Source: VAZQ01 sp034669045 (lineage in GTDB: Bacteria > Pseudomonadota > Alphaproteobacteria > Rhizobiales > Xanthobacteraceae). Taken from it: a stretch of DNA of 64,000 bases. The stretch lies in NCBI GenBank assembly GCA_034669045.1, contig JAXDOD010000127.1, forward strand, positions 1 through 64,000, in the 5' to 3' direction. The notes below the pieces were generated by a model that saw only the letters and a list, made by a program, of their open reading frames with translations, had not been told where the DNA came from and searched no databases. Numbering within the stretch: position 1 is the first letter of the stretch; each line of letters starts with the position of its first letter. Position numbers and translations under genes: made by a program. Below, piece after piece: positions 34,731 through 43,624 of the stretch.

Positions 34731-35231
34731 ATGTTTCGACTTCTCCTCGTCGCAGTGGCGATGCTCGCGGCCGGCGTCCTCGCCGTGCGCTATCTCGATC
34801 AGGCCGGCCGTGTTCCGGTCGCGAACGCCATGGCGGCGGCGGCGCCCGCGGTTCCCAACAATTCCCGCAGCCTGGAGATCAAGGCCGGCAACGGCGGTCA
34901 CTTCCAGGTTGAAGCCAGAGTCGACGGCCGCCGTCTCGCCTTCGTGGTCGACACCGGCGCTTCGCAGATCACCATCCGCGCCAGCGACGCCGCCAGGCTC
35001 GGCTTTCATCCCTCGCCGCGGGACTACACGCTCAAGATCAATACGGCCAACGGCGAAGGCCGCGCCGCGCGCGTCGAACTGCGCATGCTCGAGGTCGGCG
35101 ACATCATCGTGCGCGACATCGTGGCGATCGTCGTCCCCGACGAGGCGCTCAGCGTCAACCTGCTCGGCATGTCGTTTCTCTCGCGGGTGCGCTGGACGCA
35201 CGAGCGCGGCAGGCTGGTGCTGGAGCAGTAG
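34731..35231 (+). CDS. Membrane-anchored retropepsin-like aspartic protease (clan AA)
   Basis: A 166-residue protein with an N-terminal membrane/signal segment (LLLVAVAMLAAGVLAVRYL). A single pepsin-like lobe follows: AFVVDTGASQITI holds the catalytic DTG, INTANGEGRAARVEL and MLEVGDIIVRDIVAIVV the flap and strands, and SVNLLGMSFLSRV the conserved C-terminal motif. It matches the periplasmic retropepsin-like family of alphaproteobacteria (TIGR02281 type). The active enzyme would be a dimer. Its substrate is unknown. Confidence 0.85.
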   Translation: MFRLLLVAVAMLAAGVLAVRYLDQAGRVPVANAMAAAAPAVPNNSRSLEIKAGNGGHFQVEARVDGRRLAFVVDTGASQITIRASDAARLGFHPSPRDYTLKINTANGEGRAARVELRMLEVGDIIVRDIVAIVVPDEALSVNLLGMSFLSRVRWTHERGRLVLEQ

Positions 35232-35245
35232 CGGCCCGGCGGCGT

Positions 35246-35713
35246 TCAGCCGGGCGGAATGAACACGTATTGCTTGAGCCGGTCGGTCTCCTGCTGGCCG
35301 ACATACTTGCCGATTTCCTTGTCGAACTGCGCCCAGCTCTTCCATGGCCGGTATTCCGCCAGTTCGGTCGCCATGCGCGAGCCGACGCCGGGGATCAGAA
35401 GAAGCTCGTCGCGCGCGCCGGTGTTGAGATTGATCTTCACGAAGGCCTTCCGGTAAAACTCGCGCGCCTGGTCGGCCGTGAGCTTCTGATCGAGCAGGTA
35501 CCTGTTCAGCGCGATCACGGTGGCGAACGGGCGCTTCTCGAGCATGCCCTTCACGATCGCCGGGGTCATGTGCGGCAGTTGCTGCAGGTCGCGTTCCGCG
35601 GCCGCATTGGGATCGACCAGCCCGGGGCCGACCTGCGCGAGCGCGGACGTCCCCAGCACCGCCAGGAGCGCCACGACCCCGACAAACCCGCTGGCCGCCC
35701 GCTGCATCGTCAT
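35246..35713 (-). CDS. Secreted helix-hairpin-helix protein (ComEA-like)
   Basis: A 155-residue exported protein with a signal peptide ending near TSALAQV. The C-terminal half carries KINLNTGARDELLLIPGVGSRMATELAEYR and an upstream related half (DLQQLPHMTPAIVKGMLEKRPF): two helix-hairpin-helix motifs that usually bind DNA non-specifically. In competence systems ComEA binds incoming DNA outside the membrane; here no other competence gene is near, so the role is open. It is the last gene of a three-gene minus-strand cluster, one base after the membrane protein gene. Confidence 0.75.
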   Translation of the reverse strand: MTMQRAASGFVGVVALLAVLGTSALAQVGPGLVDPNAAAERDLQQLPHMTPAIVKGMLEKRPFATVIALNRYLLDQKLTADQAREFYRKAFVKINLNTGARDELLLIPGVGSRMATELAEYRPWKSWAQFDKEIGKYVGQQETDRLKQYVFIPPG

Positions 35714-35714
35714 G

Positions 35715-36212
35715 TCATTTCATTCCTTGCTGGAGCGAGAATCCAAGGACACGGAGCACGCGCGTCCGGTAGCGCACATCGGAGAAGGCGTAGGCGAGGC
35801 CAAGCAGGCCTAGTTGCAGCATCATGCCGGGCGCGAGCACGGGAGGCGCCTTGGCACGCATGACCTTCTCGACCAGCTCCCATGTGCTCATCGACGGATT
35901 GAGCTCGAACTGAAACTCGGCCGAACCGAGGAAGTGCACGGCAACGCCGACGAAGCCTGCCAGCACAAATAACGTCATGACGATCTGGAGCGCACGCAGG
36001 CTCCCGGTATCGGATCGAATCGCATACCAGGCGAGGATCGCAAGCGCGCTTGCGATCAGCACGACGGGAACGAGCTGAAACGGCTGTTCGTAGTGCTGCA
36101 GAAGAATGAGCTCGGTCAGCGTTCCTACCAGGCCGAGCACGAGCACGACCAGGATCCAGTGACGAAGCAATTCGATGCGGTCGGCGCCGGCGCCGGCTCG
36201 AGGCTGTTCCAT
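35715..36212 (-). CDS. Four-helix inner-membrane protein of unknown function
   Basis: A 165-residue protein with four predicted membrane helices (WILVVLVLGLVGTLTELILL, LVPVVLIASALAILAWYAI, ALQIVMTLFVLAGFVGVAV and VLAPGMMLQLGLLGLAYAF). Between helices 3 and 4 is a polar loop with HFLGSAEFQFELNPSMSTWE. I do not recognise a named family. It sits between a periplasmic helical protein and a helix-hairpin-helix protein with gaps of 9 and 1 bases, so the three are very probably one operon. Confidence 0.72.
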   Translation of the reverse strand: MEQPRAGAGADRIELLRHWILVVLVLGLVGTLTELILLQHYEQPFQLVPVVLIASALAILAWYAIRSDTGSLRALQIVMTLFVLAGFVGVAVHFLGSAEFQFELNPSMSTWELVEKVMRAKAPPVLAPGMMLQLGLLGLAYAFSDVRYRTRVLRVLGFSLQQGMK

Positions 36213-36221
36213 GGCATTGCT

Positions 36222-36947
36222 CTATCGGGCGGCCCGCGCCTCTTTCGCGATGTCGGCCAGGATGGCGTTGTATCTGTCGGTCACCGCGTTCACCAATGCC
36301 GTCACCTGGGCCACGTCCGGCTTTTCCGGCATGAGCGCCTGGTCGATCTCGATCATTCCTTTTTCGATGGCCACGTAGGCGTCCGCGGAACGATCCTTGA
36401 TCAGGTGTTCGATGCTGTCCCAGTTGTCATCGAAGGCCATGAACGACTTTCGCGCCTTCGCGAGGTTTCCGGCCTTCAAGGCCGGGTTCACCTCGCGCAG
36501 ATGGGCGCGAACGATCCGCAGGCGGGCGACATCGTCGAAAAGCGGATTGAGCGGCGCCGCCTTTTCGACCAGGCTGACGGCTTCGTCGAACTTGACGAGC
36601 ATCGCCTGCGCTTCCGCCAGCACCGCGGCCAGATCCGGGTTTGACGCTTCGAAGGCTTTGTTGATCCTGGCCTGAAAGCCATGCTCCAGGGTCTGGTACA
36701 TCTCCCGGCTTCGGACATTGATGTAGGCTTCAACGCCGTTCCAGGCCGAATCGTAGCGCTCGAACGCCTCCTTGGCGCGCGCGAGGTCGCGCTGCGAAAG
36801 TGCGCCGATGGTGTCCACCAGAGTGGGCCGGACCGCCTTGATGCTGGTGACCTCGAAGCGCTCCTGGGCCGCAGCCGGGACCACGCTGCCGACGATGGCC
36901 AGCGTCGCGATCAAGCCAAAATAAAGCTGGCGAATGTGCCGCGTCAT
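36222..36947 (-). CDS. Periplasmic helical-repeat protein of unknown function
   Basis: A 241-residue exported protein (signal peptide ending SVVPAAAQE). The mature part is all-helical and seems to hold two copies of one module: RAKEAFERYDSAWNGVEAYI...RSREMYQTLEHG and KARKSFMAFDDNWDSIEHLI...RSADAYVAIEKG. Each has a conserved FxxYD/FxxFD-x2-W-x2-(V/I)E core. The acidic and aromatic pattern recalls the helical domains of EfeO/FTR1-associated iron proteins, but the link is weak. It is the first gene of the three-gene cluster. Confidence 0.72.
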   Translation of the reverse strand: MTRHIRQLYFGLIATLAIVGSVVPAAAQERFEVTSIKAVRPTLVDTIGALSQRDLARAKEAFERYDSAWNGVEAYINVRSREMYQTLEHGFQARINKAFEASNPDLAAVLAEAQAMLVKFDEAVSLVEKAAPLNPLFDDVARLRIVRAHLREVNPALKAGNLAKARKSFMAFDDNWDSIEHLIKDRSADAYVAIEKGMIEIDQALMPEKPDVAQVTALVNAVTDRYNAILADIAKEARAAR

Positions 36948-36982
36948 GAACGACCTCCCTGGTCAAGCCTGATGGCTGACTT

Positions 36983-37013
36983 ACCAAGATTTCGCCCGGT
37001 GCGAAATCTTGGT
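36983..37013. promoter_or_regulatory. Perfect 13-bp inverted repeat between divergent genes
   Basis: ACCAAGATTTCGC (36983-36995) and GCGAAATCTTGGT (37001-37013) are exact inverted arms around CCGGT. Genes on both sides read away from it, and there is no U-tract, so an operator or a structured leader fits better than a terminator. Confidence 0.5.
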
Positions 37014-37164
37014 CGTCAACGTTTCGAGCGATTCTATTTTATTGGACAGCAGGCGCAATGGGGTGCCGGGGCAATGCGGCGGGCCGGCAGGCCGCCATTT
37101 ACGTGCTTTGCTAACGCTTACACCTGGGTTATGTCCTCGGCGCCGGCGGAATTCCGAGGACGAA

Positions 37165-38664
37165 ATGTTCCCCAAGCCAAAACCTGCGCTGACGCCCAAC
37201 ACCTATGCCTACGAGTCCGAGCCGCTGGTGAAGCCGACGGGCTTTCGCGAGTATGACGCGCGCTGGCTCCTGGGCGACGAGATCAACCTGATGGGCGTGC
37301 AGGCGCTGGGGATTGGGCTCGGCACGCTCATCCGCGAGCTGGGCGTGCGGCCCGAGATCGTCACCGCGCACGACTTCCGCGGCTATTCGTCCTCGGTGAA
37401 GAACTCGCTGGTGTCGGGCCTGCTCGCCGCCGGCTGCAAGGTGCACGACATCGGCCTCGCCATGACGCCGATGGCCTATTTCGCCCAGTTCGACCTCGAC
37501 GTGCCCTGCGTCGCCATGGTCACGGCCTCGCACAACGACAACGGCTGGACCGGCGTGAAGATGGGCGTGGACCGCCCGCTCACCTTCGGCCCGGACGAGA
37601 TGACGCGGCTCAAGGACATCGTGCTCGAGGCTCGCTTCGACATGCGCGGTGGAGGCTCTTATGAGTTCCACGAGAATTTTCCGGCGCGCTACATCGCCGA
37701 CCTCGTCAACCGGCCGAAGCTCAAGCGGCGGCTGAAGGTCGTCTGCGCCTGCGGCAACGGCACCGCGGGCGCCTTCGCCCCGCGCGTGCTGGAGGCGGTC
37801 GGCTGCGAGGTGGTGGCGCTCGACTGCGAGCTCGACCACACCTTTCCGCGCTACAACCCCAACACCGAAGACATGAAGATGCTCCACGCCATGCGCGACG
37901 AAGTGTTGCGCACCAAGGCCGACGTGGCGCTCGGCTTCGACGGCGACGGCGACCGCTGCGGCGTGGTCGACAACGAGGGCGAGGAAATCTTCGCCGACAA
38001 GGTCGGCGTGATGCTCGCGCGCGACATCTCGACGCAGCAGAAGGGCGCGACCTTCGTCGCCGACGTGAAATCGACCGGGCTGTTCATGACCGATCCGGTG
38101 CTCCTCGGGAACGGCGCCAGAACCGTCTACTGGAAGACCGGCCATTCCTACATGAAGCGGCGCGTGAACGAGATCGGCGCGGTCGCCGGATTCGAGAAAT
38201 CCGGCCATTTCTTCTTCAACAAGCCGCTCGGCCGCGGTTATGACGACGGGCTCATCTTCGCGCTCGCGGTGTGCGACATGCTCGACCGCAATCCCGGAAA
38301 GAGCATGGCGGACCTCAAGCATGCGCTGCCGAAGACCTGGGGCTCGCCGACCATGTCGCCGCACTGCGCCGACGAGACCAAATACGGCGTCGTCGATCAG
38401 GTGGTCGCGCATTTCGAGGCGGCAAAGATCAAGGGCGACAAGGTCGCCGGGCAGGCCATCCGCGATCTCGTCACCGTCAACGGCGTGCGCGTCACGGTAG
38501 AAGACGGCACCTGGGGTCTGGTGCGCGCGTCGTCGAACAAGCCGGAGCTGGTGGTGGTGGTCGAAAGTCCGGTGTCGGAAGCGCGCATGCGCGATATGTT
38601 CAAGGCGATCGACGCGGTCATCCGCACGCATCCCGAGGTCGGCGAATACAACCAGACGATTTGA
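37165..38664 (+). CDS. Phosphomannomutase/phosphoglucomutase
   Basis: A 499-residue alpha-D-phosphohexomutase with four domains: FREYDARWLLGDEI near the N-terminus; VTASHNDNGWTGVKMG (phospho-Ser loop); LGFDGDGDRCGVVDNEGEE (metal-binding DGDGDR); and EKSGHFFFN plus the C-terminal substrate-phosphate region (VRASSNKPELVVVVES). It interconverts mannose- or glucose-1-phosphate and -6-phosphate for surface polysaccharides, AlgC-like. GAGGA directly upstream fixes ATG 37165. Specificity cannot be settled from sequence. Confidence 0.92.
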   Translation: MFPKPKPALTPNTYAYESEPLVKPTGFREYDARWLLGDEINLMGVQALGIGLGTLIRELGVRPEIVTAHDFRGYSSSVKNSLVSGLLAAGCKVHDIGLAMTPMAYFAQFDLDVPCVAMVTASHNDNGWTGVKMGVDRPLTFGPDEMTRLKDIVLEARFDMRGGGSYEFHENFPARYIADLVNRPKLKRRLKVVCACGNGTAGAFAPRVLEAVGCEVVALDCELDHTFPRYNPNTEDMKMLHAMRDEVLRTKADVALGFDGDGDRCGVVDNEGEEIFADKVGVMLARDISTQQKGATFVADVKSTGLFMTDPVLLGNGARTVYWKTGHSYMKRRVNEIGAVAGFEKSGHFFFNKPLGRGYDDGLIFALAVCDMLDRNPGKSMADLKHALPKTWGSPTMSPHCADETKYGVVDQVVAHFEAAKIKGDKVAGQAIRDLVTVNGVRVTVEDGTWGLVRASSNKPELVVVVESPVSEARMRDMFKAIDAVIRTHPEVGEYNQTI

Positions 38665-38740
38665 GGCTCCTGCTTGCGGGCTGTAGGGGGGGGCCAAGGC
38701 GCGGCCGTGAGGGCGTTTACGCCCGTCTTCGCGGGCTATG

Positions 38741-38794
38741 GCGCCGTGCCCACGCTTCCGCGGCAAGGCTTCGTCGTCCGCGTGGGCACGGCGC
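38741..38794. terminator. 15-bp inverted repeat between convergent genes
   Basis: GCGCCGTGCCCACGC (38741-38755) and GCGTGGGCACGGCGC (38780-38794) are perfect arms around 24 bases. It lies between the convergent pgm-type gene and the pheA-operon tail and may terminate both, although U-tracts are weak. A small hairpin, GGGCGTTTACGCCC, precedes it. Confidence 0.45.
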
Positions 38795-38807
38795 TGCTTT
38801 CGTCACA

Positions 38808-39155
38808 TCACGCCGCGACATCGCGATAGACATCGATCTCCACGCCTCCCGGCAGCATCGCCCGCCACGCCTGCAGATAGGTCTGCAGCCTCGCGTCGGA
38901 GGCGAGCCGCTGGCGGTTGATCTCGATCGCTTCCGAGGTCTCGTATTCGATCACCTGGATGAACCGGGCGGGATCGTCGACGTTCTGCAGCAGCACAACG
39001 CTCGTTCCGCCGAACATCTTCAGATACGGCGTGGCGGCTTCGAGCATGGTGCGCAGGTGCGCCGGATCGGCGCCCGTGAACGCGAACTTGATATGGACGA
39101 TCCGGCGGACGCTGCCTGCATTCTTGCTCTTGTCATTGTTCTTGTCGTTGCTCAT
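38808..39155 (-). CDS. Small alpha/beta protein of unknown function
   Basis: A 115-residue cytosolic protein with a polar, Asn/Lys-rich N-terminus (SNDKNNDKSKN) and a fold resembling a dimeric alpha-beta barrel: RRIVHIKFAFTGADP, LKMFGGTSVVLLQNVDD, ARFIQVIEYET and LQTYLQAWRAML. Members of that superfamily include heme-degrading and monooxygenase-like proteins, but no active-site residues are recognisable. Its ATG overlaps the pheA stop by four bases, so it is cotranslated with pheA. Confidence 0.7.
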   Translation of the reverse strand: MSNDKNNDKSKNAGSVRRIVHIKFAFTGADPAHLRTMLEAATPYLKMFGGTSVVLLQNVDDPARFIQVIEYETSEAIEINRQRLASDARLQTYLQAWRAMLPGGVEIDVYRDVAA

Positions 39156-40018
39156 GTCGCGCCACCCACCTCCTCGAACGTGGCGCGGAACGCGTGCGCG
39201 GGATAGACGCCGAGGATTTTCATTTCCTTGGAGAAGAATGACAGTTCTTCGAACGCCAGCACCAGCGCCTGGTCCTCGGGGTGGCCCTCCACGTCGGCGT
39301 AGAACTGCGTCGCGAAGAAGCTGCCTTCGATCATGTAGCTTTCAAGCTTGGTCATGTTGACGCCGTTGGTGGCGAAGCCGCCGAGCACCTTGTAGAGCGC
39401 CGCCGGCACGTTGCGCACCCGGAACAGGAAGGTCGTGATCACCGGCCTTTGGCCGCTCGCCGTCCATTTGGCGTCGCGCGAGAGCACGATGAAACGCGTC
39501 GTGTTGTGGGCCTCGTCTTCGATGTCCTCGGCGAGAATCGACAGTCCATAGATCTCCGCCGCGAGCCGCGAGGCGATGGCGGCGCGCGTGTTGTCGCCGG
39601 CCTCGGCGATCTCGCGCGCGGAGCCCGCGGTGTCGGCGGCGACCACCGGCTTGATGCCGAGCTCGCGGATCACCTTGCGGCACTGGCCGAGCGCGTGGAC
39701 GTGGCTCTCCACCGTCTTGACGTCCTTGAGCACGGCACCCATCGGCGCCAGGAGCTGGTGGCGCACCGGCATGAAGTGCTCCGCCACGATGTGCAGGCCT
39801 GAATCCGGCATGAGATAGTGGATGTCGGCGACGCGGCCGGCGACGGAATTTTCCACCGGGATCATGCCAAGCTCGGCCTCCCCCGACGAGATTGCGGCGA
39901 AGCAGTCTTCGAAGGTCGGGCAGGGCACCGCCTCCGAGTTCGGATAGACCTCGCGGATCGCGAGGTGCGAGTTCGCGCCCGGCTCGCCCTGGAATACGAC
40001 CTTCTTGGGTATCGTCAT
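39152..40018 (-). CDS. pheA: Prephenate dehydratase
   Basis: A 288-residue monofunctional enzyme. The catalytic domain shows FQGEPGANSHLA, CPTFEDCFAAISSGEAE, PVENSVAGRV and DEAHNTTRFIVLSR (the TTRF motif with catalytic Thr). The C-terminal ACT domain has VPAALYKVLGGFATNGVNMT, LESYMIEGSFF and FYADVEGHPED, the allosteric phenylalanine site. It converts prephenate to phenylpyruvate. No chorismate mutase domain is fused. It lies 46 bases after kdsB on the same strand. Confidence 0.96.
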   Translation of the reverse strand: MTIPKKVVFQGEPGANSHLAIREVYPNSEAVPCPTFEDCFAAISSGEAELGMIPVENSVAGRVADIHYLMPDSGLHIVAEHFMPVRHQLLAPMGAVLKDVKTVESHVHALGQCRKVIRELGIKPVVAADTAGSAREIAEAGDNTRAAIASRLAAEIYGLSILAEDIEDEAHNTTRFIVLSRDAKWTASGQRPVITTFLFRVRNVPAALYKVLGGFATNGVNMTKLESYMIEGSFFATQFYADVEGHPEDQALVLAFEELSFFSKEMKILGVYPAHAFRATFEEVGGAT

Positions 40019-40064
40019 GGTTGTTGCGGTACTCGCACTGGCAAGCTCAAGTCAACGGCACCGG

Positions 40065-40802
40065 TCAGCCGCCCAGCAGCGCGCGTGCCCGCGCGAGGTC
40101 CTCCGGCGTGTCGACGCCGAGCGGCACGCTGGCGACGATGGCGACATCGATGCGCATGCCGGCTTCCAGCGCGCGCAACTGTTCGAGCCGTTCACGCCGT
40201 TCCAAGGGTGACGGCGGCAGGCTCACGAAGCGCACCAGCGCCGGCCGGCGATAGGCATAGAGGCCGATGTGATGGTAGAGCGGCCCGTCGCCCGCGGGCG
40301 CCGTGGCGCGGGTAAAATAGAGCGCGCGCAGGCGCCTGGGCGCAATGGGCGAGCCCACCACCTTCACGACGTTCGGATCGCCGCGCTCCTCCGCCCGCAC
40401 GATCTCGGCCGCCAGCGTCGCGATATCGACGGCAGGGTCGGCGAGCGGCTCGATCGCGGCGCGGATGTCGGCCGGCGCCAGCGTCGGCAGGTCGCCCTGG
40501 ACATTCACGACGATCCCACAGCGAGCGGCGGGATCGGCACCTCCCAGCGCCTCGAAGATGCGGTCCGACCCGGACACGTGATCGGCCCGGGTCATGACGG
40601 CCCGCGCACCGGCCTTTTCGACGCAGGCGGCGATCGCCTCCGAGTCGGTCGCCACCACCACCGGGCCTAGCTCGGCGGCCTGCGCGCGGCGCAGGACGTG
40701 CACGATCATCGGCTCCCCGGCGATCTCCGCGAGCGGCTTGCCCGGCAGCCGGCTCGAAGCCATGCGGGCGGGGATGACGATGAGGATGTCGCTGTCGGCC
40801 AT
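40065..40802 (-). CDS. kdsB: CMP-KDO synthetase (3-deoxy-manno-octulosonate cytidylyltransferase)
   Basis: A 245-residue nucleotidyltransferase: IVIPARMASSRLPGKPLAEI (CTP-binding loop), VVATDSEAIAACVE, VMTRADHVSGSDRIFEA, VVNVQGDLPTL and YHHIGLYAYRRPALVRF are all typical of KdsB. It activates KDO for lipopolysaccharide inner-core synthesis. ATG 40802 is preferred over the GTG at 40814. It is divergent from the cytochrome c gene, and the cycM-kdsB-pheA order recurs in Rhizobiales. Confidence 0.95.
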   Translation of the reverse strand: MADSDILIVIPARMASSRLPGKPLAEIAGEPMIVHVLRRAQAAELGPVVVATDSEAIAACVEKAGARAVMTRADHVSGSDRIFEALGGADPAARCGIVVNVQGDLPTLAPADIRAAIEPLADPAVDIATLAAEIVRAEERGDPNVVKVVGSPIAPRRLRALYFTRATAPAGDGPLYHHIGLYAYRRPALVRFVSLPPSPLERRERLEQLRALEAGMRIDVAIVASVPLGVDTPEDLARARALLGG

Positions 40803-40949
40803 CGGTTCAGGCACGGCGCACGGCCGCGAGCGGCTGGAATCGGTCGTGGGCTAGCCGCTTATACGGGTTGCCAGAGGCGAGGCAAACCGGCTATCTGTCG
40901 GCTGCCGCACTGCACTATTCCCCTGGACTGCATCCGGAGCGAAGCCGCG

Positions 40950-41546
40950 ATGAACTCGTTTGAAATGAACAAAATTCTCGGCGCGGTCCTGGGCACCTGC
41001 CTGGGGCTGGTCGCCACCAATATCGCGGCCAACGCGATTTTCACGCCGAAGAAGCCGGCCAAGCCCGGCTACGAGATCGTGGTTCCCGAGCACCCCGCCG
41101 CGACGCCCTCCGCGCCGAGCGAACCCGAAGTGCCGCTGGGTGAACTGCTTGCCAAAGCCGACGTCGGCCGCGGCCAGAATTCCGCGCAGAAATGCGCGAC
41201 CTGCCACACCTTCGACAAGGACGGGAAAAACCTGGTCGGGCCCAACCTCTGGGGCGTCATCGGCCGGCCGAAGGCGTCGGTGCCGAACTTCAACTATTCC
41301 GCCGCGCTGAAGGCGAAAGGCGGCACTTGGACCATCCCCGAACTCATCCAGTTCATCGCCAATCCCAAAGGCATGATCCCGGGCACCGCGATGACCTTTT
41401 CCGGCATCCCGCGCGCCACCGAGCGCGCCGACGTGATCGCCTATCTCAACACCCTGGCCGACAATCCCGTGCCGCTGACCGATCGGGCGCAGTTGCCGGA
41501 CGGCACGCGGGCCGCGCAGGCGGCGGGCGTCCCGGGCGCGCACTGA
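40950..41546 (+). CDS. cycM: Membrane-anchored cytochrome c (CycM-like)
   Basis: A 198-residue class I cytochrome c. An uncleaved N-terminal anchor (MNKILGAVLGTCLGLVATNI) is followed by a Pro/Ala-rich linker (PEHPAATPSAPSEPEVP). The heme domain has QKCATCHTFDKDG (CxxCH), LVGPNLWGVIGR, FNYSAALKAKGG and the axial Met in GTAMTFSGI. CycM passes electrons from the bc1 complex to the aa3 oxidase. The C-terminal ~20 residues after the fold are Ala/Gly-rich. Confidence 0.92.
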   Translation: MNSFEMNKILGAVLGTCLGLVATNIAANAIFTPKKPAKPGYEIVVPEHPAATPSAPSEPEVPLGELLAKADVGRGQNSAQKCATCHTFDKDGKNLVGPNLWGVIGRPKASVPNFNYSAALKAKGGTWTIPELIQFIANPKGMIPGTAMTFSGIPRATERADVIAYLNTLADNPVPLTDRAQLPDGTRAAQAAGVPGAH

Positions 41547-41707
41547 CCCGGGCGGCGAGCGGCGCCACCGCAGGCGGCGGCCGGGCCGGCCGGCTGCCGG
41601 GCGGTCCACGGGATTGTGAAGCACGGATCGTGTGGCACATGCCGATCCGGTGGCTATCTATCCAAAATCGGACATAATCCTTCAAGCACGTGCCGGATCC
41701 TGGCCAC

Positions 41708-43624
41708 ATGCCCCGGAGGCATCCCTTGCGCCCGACTTTACGCCTGAGCCGCCGAACCTTTCTCCACAGCAGCCTTGTTGCCGCGCTGGCACCCGTTCTC
41801 AGCCGGCTCGGGCTGTCGCTTGCCGCTCCCGCCGCCGCCCAGACGCCGCAGTGGCAGCACGCCTTGTCGCTGTTCGGGGAGGTGAAATACCCGCCCGACT
41901 TCAAGCAATTCGACTACGTCAACCCGCGGGCCCCCAAGGGCGGCAACGCGCGCCTGATCGCCATCGGCACCTTCGACAACTTCAACATGGCGGTTGCCGG
42001 CGTGCGCGGCTCGATCGCCGGCGGCGTCAATCTGCTCACCAACTCGCTGATGACCGAAGCGCTCGACGAGGTGTCCACCGAATACGGCCTGCTCGCCGAA
42101 AGCGTGAGCTATCCGCCGGATTTCTCCTCGGTCACCTACCGCCTGCGCGCGCAGGCGAAGTGGCATGACGGCAAGCCGGTCACCATCGAGGACGTGATCT
42201 ACTCCCTCGAGATGCTCAAGAAGCATCACCCGCAATATTCCGCCTACTACCGCCACGTCACCAAGGCCGAGAAGACCGGCGAGCGCGACGTCACCTTCAC
42301 GTTCGACGCCGGCGGCAACCGCGAGCTGCCGCAGATCGTCGGTCAGCTCACCGTGCTGCCGAAGCACTGGTGGGAGGGCACCGATGCTTCCGGCAAGAAG
42401 CGCGACATCGGCGCAACCACCCTCGAGCCGCCGCTCGGCAGCGGACCCTATCGCATCAAGGAGTTCACGCCCGGCCGCACCGTCGTCTACGAGCGGGTGA
42501 AGGATTATTGGGGCAAGGACGTCAACGTCAACGTCGGGCGCGACAACTTCGACGAGCTGCGGTTCGAGTATTTCCGCGACTCGACCGTCGCCCTGGAAGC
42601 CTTCAAGGCCGACCAGATCGACTGGCGCACCGAGAACAGCGCGCTCAACTGGGCGACCCGCTACGATTTCCCGGCCCGCAACGAAAAGCGCGTCCTGCTC
42701 GAGGAATTCCCGATCCGCAATCAGGGCATGATGCAGGCTTTCGTGTTCAACACCAGGCGCGACAAGTTCAAGGACCCGCGCGTGCGCCAGGCCTTCAACT
42801 ATGCGTTCGACTTCGATGAGATGAACAAGCAGATCTTCTTCGGCCAGTACCGGCGCATCGCGAGCTATTTCGAGGGCACCGAGCTGGCCGCCAGCGGACT
42901 GCCGGAGGGTCAGGAACTCGCGATCCTGGACACCGTCCGCGACAAGGTGCCGGCGGAACTGTTCACCAAGCCCTATGCCAATCCGGTCGGCGGCAGCCCG
43001 GAGGCGGTGCGCGCCAACCTGCGCGAAGGCGTGCGGCTCATGCGCGAGGCCGGCTACGAGGTGCGCAACCAGAAGCTCGTGAACGTGAAGACCGGCGAGC
43101 CGCTGACGGTGGAGCTCCTCACGGAAGACCCGAGCTTCGAGCGCATCATCCTGTTCTACAAGCCGTCGCTCGAGCGGCTCGGCGTGACAGTCTCGGTTCG
43201 TACGGTCGACGATGCGCAATATGAGAACCGGCTGCGAAGCTGGGACTTCGACATGATCATCGGGTCCTGGGGCCAGTCGCTGTCGCCCGGCAACGAGCAG
43301 CGCGAATACTGGGGCTCGCCGGCGGCCGACCAGGCCGGCTCGCGCAACTATGCGGGCATCAAGAACCCCGCCGTCGACGCGCTGATCGAGCGCGTCATCT
43401 TCACCAAGGACCGTGCCGAGCTGGTTGCCGCCACCAAGGCGCTGGACCGCGTGTTGTTGTGGAACCACTATCTGGTGCCGCAATGGACCTACGGAAAGGT
43501 CCGCACCGCACGCTGGGATCGTTTCGGCCGTCCGGACGAGCTGCCGAAATATGGCATGTCCGCCTTCCCGACGGTGTGGTGGTGGGACGCCGACAAGGCG
43601 GCGAAGACGAGGTCGCGCACGTGA
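41708..43624 (+). CDS. yejA: YejA-type extracellular peptide-binding protein (first copy)
   Basis: A 638-residue ABC transporter binding protein of the SBP_bac_5 (DppA/OppA) type. The N-terminus has a twin-arginine signal (LSRRTFLHSSLVAALAPVL). Family segments include HALSLFGEVKYPPDFKQFDY, AKWHDGKPVTIEDVIYSLEM, LEPPLGSGPYRIKEF, YERVKDYWGKDV, VRQAFNYAFDFDEMNKQIFF and GSRNYAGIKNPAVDALIERV. The pairing with YejB/E/F-like subunits points to short-peptide (microcin C-type) import. It overlaps the next gene by four bases. Confidence 0.9.
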   Translation: MPRRHPLRPTLRLSRRTFLHSSLVAALAPVLSRLGLSLAAPAAAQTPQWQHALSLFGEVKYPPDFKQFDYVNPRAPKGGNARLIAIGTFDNFNMAVAGVRGSIAGGVNLLTNSLMTEALDEVSTEYGLLAESVSYPPDFSSVTYRLRAQAKWHDGKPVTIEDVIYSLEMLKKHHPQYSAYYRHVTKAEKTGERDVTFTFDAGGNRELPQIVGQLTVLPKHWWEGTDASGKKRDIGATTLEPPLGSGPYRIKEFTPGRTVVYERVKDYWGKDVNVNVGRDNFDELRFEYFRDSTVALEAFKADQIDWRTENSALNWATRYDFPARNEKRVLLEEFPIRNQGMMQAFVFNTRRDKFKDPRVRQAFNYAFDFDEMNKQIFFGQYRRIASYFEGTELAASGLPEGQELAILDTVRDKVPAELFTKPYANPVGGSPEAVRANLREGVRLMREAGYEVRNQKLVNVKTGEPLTVELLTEDPSFERIILFYKPSLERLGVTVSVRTVDDAQYENRLRSWDFDMIIGSWGQSLSPGNEQREYWGSPAADQAGSRNYAGIKNPAVDALIERVIFTKDRAELVAATKALDRVLLWNHYLVPQWTYGKVRTARWDRFGRPDELPKYGMSAFPTVWWWDADKAAKTRSRT

